Shown here: positions 48,124 through 61,600 of the stretch, one piece after another | Layout: the number at the start of each line of letters is the position of its first letter | Position numbering within the stretch: position 1 is the stretch's first letter | Assembly: GCF_014633365.1 (NCBI RefSeq) | Contig: NC_068349.1 | Location: 37,773,192 to 37,837,191, forward strand | From: Diospyros lotus | Lineage: Eukaryota > Streptophyta > Magnoliopsida > Ericales > Ebenaceae | Direction of reading: 5' to 3' | Length of the DNA stretch: 64,000 bases | Made by a program: the position numbers and the translations under genes | Notes under the pieces: generated by a model | Databases searched by the model: none | What the model was told of the DNA's origin: nothing | The model's input: the letters and a program-made list of their open reading frames with translations, nothing else

Positions 48124-49436
48124 ATGGGTGGATGACATATTGTCATCCTGACCCAAGTGCACATACCTCCAAGAATGCTCAAATGTTTACTTTTTTTTTT
48201 CATCTCACTGTGGGATTTGAACTGCATCACTTTGTTTTCCTTCATTGTCCAATTTTCATTTTTCAGGACCCTGTTTTGTTCCATCACAATATATCAAATA
48301 ATGAAAGACAAATAGAATTTGATGATAAATTTTTTTTTTCTTCAAAGAAAAATATTAATTCTTTTGAATCAGGTGAGTATGTGCTTCTGACTGTGGTGTA
48401 ATTGCTCCTAAAGAACAAATCCATGGATGTGGAAATCCAGTACACATCAACATGGACTAAGTCGGGGGGCTTGGAGTCATTGGACAAGCCCACCCTTTGG
48501 CTAAATTTACCTCGTACATTATCCTTCTAGTCCAATAAATGATCCCATTTGTGATAATGGGATTTAAAACTTGTCTCAGTTTCAAAATGCCCTCTGAAAG
48601 CATGACTATTTGGACAACTCCATGTACTCACATAACCCCATGCCCTTCTCTGCTCTCGTCAAGATAACAAAGAACCACTTTTTAATTGTTCTGCAAACCA
48701 TTCTGCATAGTTTATTCAGTTTCTTGTTTGATTCCATGTGCGTTTTATCTTAGATCTTAATCTCTGTTAATTTATGCATTATTGATTTCTTGATGTTCTC
48801 TTTTGCTTCGCACTTCAACTAGCGACTATGCGTAGCATCCAACTCAACGTTGGTTTTTCTCTCTTTGCTTATTTAATTTCTTCTTTCGTGTTACATTTTG
48901 TTTTCTTGATAGGGCATTGTCTGGATTTGAATTGTTTGATGCAGTGAATCTATCGAGTTCTGTTTATATTCATGTTTTCCTGAATTTGGAAGGCTCTAGT
49001 TGTTCTGTATCTTAATTCACTAAGTGGGCTTTTGTCAAGAGAGTGGAATTTAGTCTTTATGAGGACTAGAAAGAGGGTTTGATATTTGAGTTTTGAGATT
49101 TGCATTCAAAATTTGGAATTGGGTTGTCTTGTTTTTGATGGAAAAGTGAAATTTTACTTATCGAAATAATTAATGAATTTGAAGTTGCCTTTTCTATGAT
49201 TTATTTCTTACGGCACATGACCGCAATTTTCTGTTCCACCGTGAAAATTTTGTGAGGATTTCAAATTGGAGTTGGCATTCCCTGTAGTTGCCAAATGTTG
49301 CATTTTGGAGGTTTCTGCAAGTGGTTTTAGTGAGTGGCAAATTTTTGGACACTAGTTGCCTCTTTAGGAGTTTCTCGGTTGGAGTTTTCTGAATCTGTGG
49401 GCTATTCTGGACTGGGGAAGCTAAATTCCCGGGTAG

Positions 49437-49601
49437 ATGTCAGTAATTGATTCGCTTGATGACGAGTTTGTCACAAGAAAGATGCTAAGAGTGATTCCAA
49501 ATCACCGGTTGTCACTGTGCTGTCTCTCAATTGTCGGCGGCCTTGTTTTTTTGTTTTGGATAAGTTTATTAAAGTTCTTTGGGGCTCCAAAAGGGTAAAG
49601 A
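49437..49601 (+). other. Upstream ORF, 54 codons, before the epimerase start
   Basis: ATG 49437 opens MSVIDSLDDEFVTRKMLRVI and continues through a hydrophobic stretch (LSLCCLSIVGGLVFLFWISL) to a TAA at 49599-49601. If the leader is transcribed through this point it is a uORF ending 85 bp before ATG 49687. Transcription here is not demonstrated. Confidence 0.3.
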
Positions 49602-49686
49602 GAAGCAACAAAAGAATCAAAAGTTTGTGCTTGAAATAGTTTTCTGGAGGTGCGAGATTCTGCTGCAGTTTGAGATCAAGGCAGCA

Positions 49687-52600
49687 ATGGAAGTGATTAA
49701 GGGCTCCAATGGGATTGATGAAGTTGTACTTCGAAACGCTCAAGGGTCTTCAGTGAGGGTGGGAACCCTTTCATCATTCCTTTTGTAGATCAAGTCCAAT
49801 GAGTGATGAAACTAAGAAATTTCCTTTCATTGCTTTGGTCCTTCAGAGGCAGAATTTGATTCAAATTAATGATGATAATCATTTCAATATGTGGTGCTGG
49901 GATAGTACATGTTTCTCCTTCATATACTGAGTACTTTTTTGTTTTACTATGATGTAGGTTAGCTTACAAGGAGGTCAAGTCATTTCTTGGCGGAATGGTC
50001 GAGGTGAAGAATTTCTCTTCACCAGTAGCAAGGTAAAGTTTTCTAAATAATTTCAGTAATTGTTTGAAGAGATTGGTAGTCCACAATCTTTGTTTGTGGA
50101 TAGTTTTAAAAATGTCTGGAGTTACAATAATGATGGTTTGAGAAATTGGAAGTGCTAGCACTCACAGCCACAGGGCACTTAGAGTCAAAACATTTTTTGT
50201 AAATTTTTTTACAAAATTTTGTTGTAGAAATGGTTATGGAGTTGCATTTATAAAAGTGGTCTATTAATGGATACCATATAAATCTTTACCATTTTATGTC
50301 GACAACAATTCAACTAGAATCTAGATATAACTATAATGGAAGCAACTTCAATTTGAGTATTTTGTGCTGTTTGCTGGTAATCTGAAATGAATTTTTGTGC
50401 TGTATGTCCCATTTTAAAGTTGTAAACAATGTGCTTCCAGTTCATAAATGAATAATAAAAAAGGAATGATAAAGTGTCGTGTGAAGGTGCTTGTCTTGTG
50501 TATCAATCACTAATATCATAAAGAGTGATGCATTCTTCATCTGTCCACCACAGCTTTCTCGTTCCATCAAATGTAAGTCATGTTGTTGGGGGACCTTCAC
50601 TCACAACGAGGGATTGGATAACTTGACAATTTGTACCTATAGTGGAAAAGGCTTAGTGGGGTACTTCTGGTAATTGAGATTATTGCCAGCCCTAGGAGCC
50701 TTATGCTGATTCTTGGATCCAATATTCAAGTTTCCATACAGGAAATACAACTTTTTTAATCGATAAATGACTTGAAATATATAAATTTGCTTACAGAGAA
50801 TAACAAGGGTATTCATGTGCCTTCTCCCCTTATGTGGTTATATGATGGTATACAGTGCCTGAAATTTTGTTACATGTGACCACAATCTCACAAGTGTTTC
50901 AACCTTTGTCATCAAAATTCAAGTTCCACCATCAATTGGCTGGTTCAGTGTGTAAGAACTTGGATTCGCTCAACATCTGTGTTCAAGTCTCCATAGCCAG
51001 TAGCCACTTGTTAGGGTTAGACCTACTCTTTAGTCACTCAGAACATGTAGTGGAACCTAAATTTTGCTTCCAATGTAGGTGTAACACAGTGACAAGGTCC
51101 CCCTTCAAATAGCTGTGTGGTAAAGAGATGCAATGCTCTCTATTGGATATGCGGAGAAGCCTGCATATCCATTTTTTGTTCCCAAAGAAATAATAAATAA
51201 AAGTTCAGAGTGAATGTTGTAGTCATGTTTGAGTTGTTCTGAAGCAAATTACATGGAGAGAAATTGAACTAGAAGATCATGTCTGTGAATAGTTGATAAG
51301 ACTGCTCTTATTTATAAAGCTTCTGATTCTATAGCAACTCCAATTTTTGTGATTTCAAGCCATTTGACTGGTCAACTGCCTCCAAGAATAGTAAATCTAA
51401 GTTCAGAGTGAACATTGTAGTTGTCAAGTATGAGGTGTTCTGAAGCAAATTACATGGAGAGAAATTGAACTAGAACCTTGTGTCTGTGAAGCATAGATAA
51501 GACCATCTTATTTATAAGGCTTCTTCTGTAGCAGCTCTGATTTTTGTAATTTCAAGCCATTTGACTGGTTAACTGCCTCCTAGAATAGTAAATCTAAGTT
51601 GGACAGAATCTTCATGATATTTGTAAGGCCTGCAATCTGGACCGTATAATTTTTCCTTAAAAGAAGGCCACATGGATGTGAAGGACACTTTGATGGTGAT
51701 ATATCCCCAGTTGTTTGTTACCTGGGTAGTGGTTTTAAAAAAAATTCAAGGATGAATTTTCAATAAGGGAATAAGAATGTAATATGGGCTTTAATTTTTT
51801 CTTTTTTTACTTAAAGGAAAAGGCCAGCCTGATGTGGCTAACCCATTTTATTAAAACTAGGGTTATCTTCCCACTAAAGGGGTTATACCCCATTCAGCCT
51901 GCATCCATTGCACACAATCTCCCTCATCCTTCATCTCTCACTGTTGTCATCTTCCATTCACTCATCATCTCTCAAGTTCTACCTCAATCTCTCAACCTTG
52001 CCATTTCTTTTAGTTTATGTGGATTTTTGGTGCATATTTTCCATTCACATCTGTTGGTTTTCACTTGAGGGGAAAGAAAACTTACCACTGACAAGCTTTG
52101 ACCCATCTCAGGTAATACTTCGACGTCTTCATCCAATATTTCAATTTGGACCATGTTCCCATTGCTGAATGGCAATGAAAAAAAAAAAGAGAAAAATGGA
52201 AAGCAAAACCATTCGGGTTCCCTTTTGTTCTTCAATTGGTGAGTATAGATATTATTGAAAACAAGATTCCAATCATGAGGCAGTGAACTAAACCCGATAG
52301 TCATGAATACAATAGGAAACCAGAAACCCACCACCCTTCTTGATTGTTCTTCATTGTCACCATTCAGTCAAACCAAAGTCAAAGCAAAAATCTGTAGATA
52401 AAAGCAACCCACCCAAATAGCAAGAGCTTGGGACTCTTGGTTTTGACCCATTTGGCATTTACTTGAGAAATTAAGCTTCAGTTGAGGGTGAAGTCATGCT
52501 CAATTCACATGGCTTCAATTCTTGATCCAACATAATTAGGAGTCCAATTGATGGTGGGGTGAACAGGATAATTGAGTTGAAAATTAAAGCTTGACCCAGA

Positions 52601-55600
52601 TGCCAAGGCAAAGAAAAACGAATTGAAACAAACCCAAGTCATTGACCAAATTTAACTACTTGGTTCAATTATGAATTAAGTCTAATGTTAGCCTAATTTT
52701 ATATAGAGACCAACAATAATTAGACCAGTTGCTATGTTAATACGAATGTTTGCATACTTGCATTGTTTAAACTTCAAAAATTAGGTGTATAGTGAAAAAT
52801 TTGGAAAATTATGATTTTCAAATCAGTTTATCTAGTAGCCTTATTTTAAAGTTTTGAGTTTTTTTGACATTATTAATTTGTTTATATTTATTGTTTAGGT
52901 GATTCAGGAACATCCCTGGTGGAACCCATTTGACTGGTTTATTCCTGCTAGCACTGTGAGTGGATAGTTTGTATTATGGTTGTTTCTTACATGCATTTAT
53001 ATTGTTATTTTTTTATTTTTGTATACTCAGGTTGTGGAACAAGTCAAAATTATATCATTTAAATTGTATTAAATTGGGGAACATAATGGCATTTTACTAT
53101 TGTTTATCATATTGTGATACATGATTATGAGATGTGGATTAATGTTACTGACTATGATGGGGTTGATAAATGATATGACATCATTAAGCATGCACAGACT
53201 TGATCAGTTGTTAACGACAATTTCTTTAATCATCTTATCTGGGAAGTAACATGTTAGGACATTGTATGCTAATTGCAGCTAAATGTTAGCCGTTGGTGCA
53301 CCATGAATGTGTGTGTGTGTGTATAATATATATAGGTGCGAGTAGGTTCTGACATGATGTTGATAATTTATAATTGGCGTGGGTAGGTTCTGCCGTTATG
53401 TTTATTATTTATATGGGCATGAGTAGGTTCTGCCATTATGTTCGATTATATAAGTGGGCTTGAGTAGGTTCCGCCATGATATGATTATATATATGGGCGT
53501 GAGTAGGTTCCATCATTCTGTTATCATGTTATGAAGGATTGTTACTTGTACTTGGTTGCTCCCATCATGTGTACATTCCTTGACATCATGCTCTATTGCT
53601 GTACCCCTAGTCCCTTCGCAATTATTTGAACTGGCATAGCATGTTTATGGCATAATTGTTGCATTATTCTTATTTCCCCGCATCATAATGCTCCCTAACC
53701 CTCACAATGCTCCCTAACCCTCACTAAGTGTGCTCTGACTTACCTCCTTCCTTTTGATATATTTCAGATCTATAGATTCAGGCTGCCAGAATAACAAAGG
53801 TCATTATATGAGATCCTATTTTGAATATACCTTAGACAAGCTCCTAGATATAGAACAGACTGCATTGAGAGATTAGATACAGTTGTCATTCTATTATCTT
53901 GTTATGGTTGTTCAGATGAGATGTGATTAATTCATGACATGATACTCAAATTATTTCAGATGATTATATATATGTGAGATGACCATTTGGTTAATGTTGC
54001 ATTTAAAGATGGCGATGATCATCAAATTGTATGATTTCCTTGGGGGGCTACAGTCCTGTTAGGGGTAGTGCCAGTTATGGACACCCAGTTTGGGTTGATA
54101 TTGTAAATGCAAAATCAAGTAATAACTCTCTAATTGTCCAGGAAATGAAATTATGCCTCTACCTTCAAAGTCAAATAATCCATTATATATTTCCTGTACA
54201 TTTCACAAATCTAAACCTCAGAATATCTGAAGTTCCATATTCCTTCTTGATGCTTGAAACAACATGCAAATGTCTTGCTAGTAGTTACGAATTGAATTCA
54301 ATTTAACCATGTTGAAAGTTTCTTCATGATGTCATACAAAGATATGGTTTATCTCACGCGTCTGCCGATTCCAATATTTGGAATGCAAACTTTCTCTCAT
54401 TCAACTTCTTTTATTTATTTTTTCTCTTTTTGCTGAGTACTCTACATTTGTGTAGTTGATAGTGTGGTATGTACCATGGCAGGCTGTATTATTCATGGAA
54501 TTGAGATAATTTATCTTGCTTGTTAGTGTTTTTTGAAATGCAGCTGTGTGAATACTGCTCCTGCTTTCCAGTTTCCGTCTTGAATGAGATGAAACAATAT
54601 AAAAGAGCTAAGAATGAAGGATTATTGAGTAAATTTAAGTAAATAATCTCTAGCATTTTGTCTTTTTTCCTGTAGCTTATGCTAGTACTGCTTGTTTCCA
54701 GGAGGAAGAACTATTGAATTGTATTTTTGATGGATTATAGGTGAACTCTAAGCCTCCTAAAGCACTGCGGGGAGGGATTCTCATATGCTTCCCTCAGGTC
54801 TCTTCAATCATTCCTTTATAACTCTAATTAAGTTCCAATTTTATGTATCTTACTTTTTGATTACATTCATCGGTGTAGATTTAGTTATTTTTGTTGATGC
54901 CTTCATTTGATGATGCTGCAGTTTGGAGAGACTGGTTCAATTGAACAACATGGCTTTGCGAGGGACAAAATTTGGAGTATTGATGAGAATCCTCCACCTC
55001 TGCACCCAAGAGATTCTCTGGGCAAATCATTTGTCAACTTGCTGCTCAGATCATCTGAAGAAGATCTTAAGTGCTGGCCCCATCGGTATGGCCATGGACA
55101 ATGAAGGATTCCCAGTTTTCTACTGAATAAATGCACGAGTTAATGGAATTAAATCTATAAACTCCAGGTCCTGGTGATCCTTAGGGTCACACCATTCTGC
55201 TCTATCGGGTTTCATATGAAATTCCTACTGTGGACACTTTTCTCATACTGCATTGACATTGGTGCCTTACATTAATTAACTGCATGTTTTCATATAAGAT
55301 TCTCTGTTGTAGATTAATTGATTAAAATGTTCACACAAGATTAAAAAAGTTTGAATTGGCTCAAAGTTTATGTGAAATGCTGTTTTTATGTCTTCCCAAA
55401 CTGATTTTTGAGTTTCGAAACCATAGTTTGAAGATAGAACTTTGCATGCTTCTGGGAGCACAGTTCATAAAAATGATCTACATGTTTGATAGATAGTATA
55501 GCTTCCTTCATCCTCATTCAGATATTATTTTGTGAGCATGATGTTTGCTGCTAACTGAGTTTTTCTTATTTTCCAGTTTTGAGCTTCGACTTAGGGTTGC

Positions 55601-58600
55601 TCTTTCAGCTGATGGAAAATTGAGTTTGATATCACGAGTCAGAAACATTTTTGGCGAGCCATTTACTTTTGCATTCGCTTATCATTCATATTTGTCTGTC
55701 TCTGACATAAGGTTTGTGGTATTTTATTGTTACTTTGTCCTTCTAGCATGTAATTTTTCATATTTGAAAGAAAACTTGCCATTTGCATATTTGCCAGTTA
55801 GAAAATGCAGCCATGAGATGTCAACTCTGAAGAATAGTATTTACATGACAAAATGTAGTTTCAATTGCCTCTACTTGTTAAATTGCTAAACGTAAGCAGT
55901 TTGATGGTGCATCTCTTAACATTTAACAAAATTGCAATAGCATATGGGGAGGTCATCCAACTCATTTCACCAAATCACCAAGCAGTTCCAGATATTTCTG
56001 TTTGAAGTGCATGGACAAGTTACTTATTAATATGTCATACTGATTTCTTGGAGGAATAAAAACGAATTTTGTACTATGATTCATTTAACTGTGGAAAAAG
56101 AACTTTGTACTATGATTCATTTAATTGTGGAAAAAGAATAGCCAAGATATGGAATTGGGAAAAAGCTTGCTGGGTGGGGTGGAGTTGAATTTCTTCTTGA
56201 GCAATGAGATATTTCTGACAAGGCAAAATAGTAGCAAATATTCTCTTGTCTTTTCTGTTTTTTGGTATAGCCAATACTTCCTTTCAAGGTAAATATTGAA
56301 TGCAAACTGTGTCTGCAGTGACGTGAGGGTTGAAGGGCTGGAAACACAATACTATCTAGACAACCTTTGCCAAAGAGAACTTTTTGCAGACCAAGGAGAC
56401 GCCATTACTTTTGAATCTGAGGTAAATCTTCAAACTTGTTATTTCTGGATTGATATTTCTGAATTATACTAGACAAGACTCAAATGGTGCAGAAATAATA
56501 TAATCATGGCAGAAGTTGGAAGTTCTTTTGTTGTTTTTATTCTTTATATTTTCATTGTGATCCTGTAATATTCAATGCTCCCATTTTTTATCTTGAATTA
56601 CTTTTCCATTTTACATAACAAACAACTTAATGCACATTTTTTCGTGATAAATAATAGAGTTAACTTCAATGTATGTCCTTTGCTAGTTGAAAACAACTTG
56701 ATTTGGTTCTTCAGAAACACCACAATTTTGTCGTTGCCTTGAGGGAAAACGTTAGTGTCATGAAAGAAGGATAATAAAATTCTTCCTTGTTGTCTTATTC
56801 ACCCAAAAGAGGCTGATTTGATTTATACACCAGCTTCCTATTAGAATTAGGAAGTTGCCTAAAACATTTAAAGAAAGATTCTAAAAACTAAATTAGGAAA
56901 CCTACATAACTTTAGGATACAACAACTTATAGAAACAATTAATCTAAATCTACAAGATACACAAGATATATTCCTTATAAATAAATCAATCAATCATAAT
57001 CTATAGGATTGGAAACCATATCTGCTGACACTCCCCCTCAAGATTGGGAGTGGATATCCGTCATCCCAATCTTGCTTGTCATTTTCTTGAACACGGCTGC
57101 TGGAAGGCCTTTGGTTAGCATATCTACAAGCTGATCTCCCGAGGAGATATAGGGCGTACAAATCATCCCACTATCCAATTTCTCTTTTATAAAATGTCTA
57201 TCCACTTCAACATGTTTTGTTCTATCATGTTGAACTGGATTATGTGCGATACTAATTGCTGATTTGTTATCGCAATAGAGTCTCATAGGTTTTGTCCACT
57301 CAATCTTGAGATCCTCTAATAATATTTTCAACCATAATAGCTCACACATACCTAGGGCCATGGATTGAAACTCGACTTCAGCACTTGACCGAGCAACCAC
57401 ATTCTGTTTCTTGCTCCTCCATGTAACCAAGTTACCCCCCCAAGAAGGTACAATAGCCAGAGGTTGATCTCCTATCCACCACGGATTCTGCATAATCAAC
57501 ATTTGTGTATGCTTCTAGTAATATAGCTTCACTTTTTTTAAATAGAATGCCCTTCCTAGGTGTGCCCTTCAAATAGTGTAGGATTCTATAGACAACTTTA
57601 AGATGAGATTCCTTTGGGGTATGTGTAACATCCCGCATCGAGCGATAGAAAGGACCGGAACAACTTACTTTGATGGGTCTATGCGAACTTCCCAGGGGGG
57701 TCACCCATTCTTGGATTTCTCCAGGTTAAGCACGCTTAACCCTAGAGTTCTTTGCCTGCATTCAGCCCAAAAGGTATCCAGCTGGTCTTGTTTCATTCCT
57801 TACTTATCCTCGATATATACTATCCTCTACTAGGCTCTCGGGGTATTACATTCTCCCCCTCTTGAGCACATGACGTTCTCGTCATGCAACTTTACAACTG
57901 GTCCCAGACTTTCTCCCATTTGGAGGCTATCATCTTAGAAGCCTGCCAGGAGCCGCTCCTTGATCAGGCCTCACGCCCCGGCGCCACTCCTCGCCCTCAT
58001 TGGACCGCCTTCTCCAAGGGTCGGTTCTGATATCACCTGTAACATCTCGTATCGAGCTATAAGAAGGACCGGAACAACTTACCCTGATGGGCCTACGTGA
58101 ACTTCCCAGGGGGGTCACCCATCCTTGGATTTCCCCAGGTCAAGCACGTTTAACCCTGAAGTTCTTTGCCTGCATTCAGCCCAGAAGGTATCCAGCTGGT
58201 GTTGTTTCCTTTCTTACTTATTCTCGATATATACTATCCTCTACTGGGCTCCCAGGGTATTACAGTCTGCATGAATTGGCTTACAACTCCCACGGCATAT
58301 GCTATGTCTGGCCGAGTATGAGCCAAGTATATCAATCGCCCAACTAGCCTTTGATAGACCTCTTTATCAACCAAATCATCCTCTAATGCCTCACTTAGCT
58401 TATGGTTGGGATCAATGGGGTTTTCCACTGCTTTGCAACCGAGAAGCCCTATTTCTCTTAGGAGATCCACTACATATTTTTGTTGAGAAATAAAAATACT
58501 TTCTTTGGAATGAGCCACCTCTATCTCCAAAAAATGTTTCAATCTCCCCAAATCTTTAATTTCAAACTCTTTCACCAAACATTCCCTTAGCTGTTGTATG

Positions 58601-61600
58601 CCCTCTTCATTGTTACCGGTGACTACTATGTCATCCACGTAAACGAGCAGAACTGTGACTCCCCCTGTGGCCGAGTGGTGGAAGAAAAGAGTGTGATCTC
58701 CCTGACTTTGCCGGTACCCCATACGAAGCATCACACCAGTAAACTTTCCAAACCACGCCCTGTGTGATTGTTTTAAGCCATAGAGGGCTTTCTTGAGGCA
58801 ACAAACAACAGGGTCTTTTGTAGTGGCAGAATACCCTGGTGGCACTTCCATGTAGACTTCTTCCTCGAGTGTACCATGCAAAAATGCATTCTTTACATCA
58901 AATTGATGTAAAGACCAATCTAGGTTAGCTGCCAATGAGAGAATCACCCTAATTGTGTTGAGCTTAGCTACTGGAGCAAAGGTGTCTAAGTAAGCCACTC
59001 CATACACCTGTATATATCCCTTGGCCACCAATCTTGCCTTGTATCGGTCTAAGGTCCCATCAAATTTGCATTTCACAGTATAAACCCATTTACAGCCCAC
59101 CAGATGCTTCCCCTTAGGCAATGGGACTAAATCCCACGTCTGATTTTTGTCAAGGGCAGCCATCTCAGCTTCCATGGCATCCTTCCAATGCTTATCCCTT
59201 ATGGTTTTAGAAAAAAAATTTAGAATGGGAATGGTATGAAGATTGCTAAGAAAGGTTTTATGGGATGAGGAGAGTTTAGAATATGAGAGGAAAAGATGTA
59301 GGGGATGTTTGGTGCAGGTTCTTGTCCATTTTCGAAGAGCAATAGGCCAATCAAGATCACTGTGAGATGTATCATTTGTGGAAATAGGGTCAACTGACTT
59401 CTCAGAATTATCAAAAATAGAAACAGATGAGGAGTTAGAGATGGAATTACCTGGAGAAAAAAGAGACTAATTTGTTAGTGCCTTTCTCGTTTGTAAGTGG
59501 AGTAGAGCCAGGAGTGGATGCTGAGGCTCGCATAGGACTAGGTTCCTACCTCTGCCTCCTTGAGTATACCTGCAGTGGTCTAGGAGTATTTGGGGACTTT
59601 TCTCCTGATGTCAGTCCTAGAGATTCCTGCAGATCAGTAGGTGGTTGAAGAGATGATAACACGTCCGGGTTTGAGAGAATGAAGGGATACTCCTTAGTGG
59701 ACAGATTAAAATGTTGTTCTTGAGTGGTAGAATTTTTAAAGTAAGGCTCATTCTCAACAAATGTCACATCAGCAGACACAAAATTTTCTGGTATGGGGAT
59801 GATAGCAACGATACCTTTTCTGGGTTGGAGAATACCCTGTGAACACACATTTTAGGGCACGAGGGTCTAACTTTCCTCTATTGACAGCAAGTATATGGAC
59901 ATAGGTTGTGCACCCGAATATCTTGGGTTGCTAATTACTAGTTGTGTGAAAATTTGAAAAATAATCAATCAAGAGTTGAATTGGACTACGAAATGCTAGA
60001 TTTTTTTAAGGAAGCCTATTAATGAGAGTAGTGGCAGTAAGTGTTGCTTCCCCCCAATAGTATTTAGGGACACAGTGATGAAAAAGAAGGGCTCTAACCA
60101 CAGTTAATAGGTGTCCGTTTTTCCTTTCTGCCACCCCATTCTGTTGGGGAGTGTAGAGACAAGAGGATTCATGTATAATACCTTTTTTCTGAAAAAACAG
60201 TGAGAGGGATTGATTAAAAAAGTCTTTAGCATTGTCAGATCGAAATCTCTTTATCCCTACACCAAATTGGTTTCGAATCATGTTATAGAATGTTGGAAAA
60301 ATTTGGCTAACTTTAGATTTTGTTTTCAACAAATAGAGCCAAACGACCCTAGTGCAATCATCAACAAATATGACAAACCATCTTGCCCCAAAAATGTTGG
60401 GCACATTTGATGGACCCCAAATATCACTATGGATTAGAGAGAAGGGAGAATCAGATTTTTTATTTGACAAGGGAAAAGACACTCTTCTATGCTTTGCAAG
60501 CTCACACACAACACAGTGAAAGTTTTTTATTTTTAGATCTCTAGCTAAATCAAGAAACATCAACTTAAGGGTATGAAAAGATGGATGACCAAGCCTATAA
60601 TGGTGTAACCAAAATTGATCTGAATTGGATTGAACCAAGCATGACACTCGAGAGAAAAATCCTTGTTTGTCCTGCCCATCAAGTTCCTCAAGATAGTAGA
60701 GTCCTTCTCTAGCCCTAGCAAGCCCAATCATCCTCTTCTTGCTCTGCTCCTGAATCTCACAGATATTTGAATGAAACAAGACATGACACTTAGTATCCTC
60801 AATGAGTTTTTGGATAGATATTAGGTTGGTGAACAGCTTGGGGACATGAAGAACATTTTTTAAAGTAAGATTTTCATTAAGGAAAATATCCCATTGGCCT
60901 GCAACAATGGTAAGAGAACCATCTGCCATCGTGATTTTTCTAGAACTAGGACATGGGAAATAGGAGATAAACATATAAGGAAAAGGAGTCATGTGGTCTG
61001 AGGCACCAGAATCTAAGACCCAAGAATTCTGGTGCATAATTTCTGAAGCTTGTAGGGAATAAGAAGAAGTATTACCTGTGATAGCAAGAGAACATGTGCC
61101 CTTGTCAGTCTTCTTGTCAAGGGATCCCAAGAAACTTCTTAGCCGGTCAATTTCTGATTTTTTTAACTCTTGGACCTCTCTTTGTTCTGAATCTCTTGGT
61201 TCAGGTGACTGGGAATTGGCCATGTACCCCTGTCCCTGCATTGAACTTCTCACCGGTCCTCCCTTAGGTGGTTTCTCATGTAGCTTCCAGCACTTGTCTA
61301 TGGTATGCCTAGGTTTTTTGCAGAAAGTACACCATAAAGAGTCTTTATCTACTGATTTCTTTTCTTCTCTAGGCCCTCTACTAGGATTATTTGCCTTCGA
61401 GGAGATTAGGGCAGAACCTTCTCCAGAAGGGGTTTCTAGCATGACACCCCTTCTTCCTTCTTCTGCTCTAATCAAAGATATAACTTCATTCAAGGTAGGC
61501 AAATCCTCCTTACCGAGGATTTGTACTCTTACCGCATCAAATTCGAGATCGAGGTCGGCTAGAAAATCATAGATCCTCTCTTTCTCCACAAATCGTTTGT

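Larger units (their letters stand above)
43295..49686. other. Intergenic region, GBF to epimerase gene
   Basis: 43295-43650 is probably GBF 3' UTR. 43.7-44.7 kb is very AT-rich without features. 44.77-45.47 kb has higher GC and a possible small gene (44905-45153). 45.5-47.1 kb shows nothing recognisable. A 1-kb hAT-type element is at 47124-48123. 48.9-49.7 kb may be the promoter and leader of the epimerase gene. Confidence 0.55.

Noticed and set aside
53329..53540. CRISPR-like regular repeats
   Set aside because: Plant intron; units are diverged, spacers are AT-rich and not unique, and there are no cas genes.
57674..57750. Genuine 5S rRNA gene
   Set aside because: Only part of 5S is matched and it sits symmetrically in both LTRs of a retroelement with PBS and PPT.
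57603..58347. Plus-strand open frames across the TRIM
   Set aside because: They arise from the non-coding TRIM LTRs read antisense; both LTR copies give similar chance frames.
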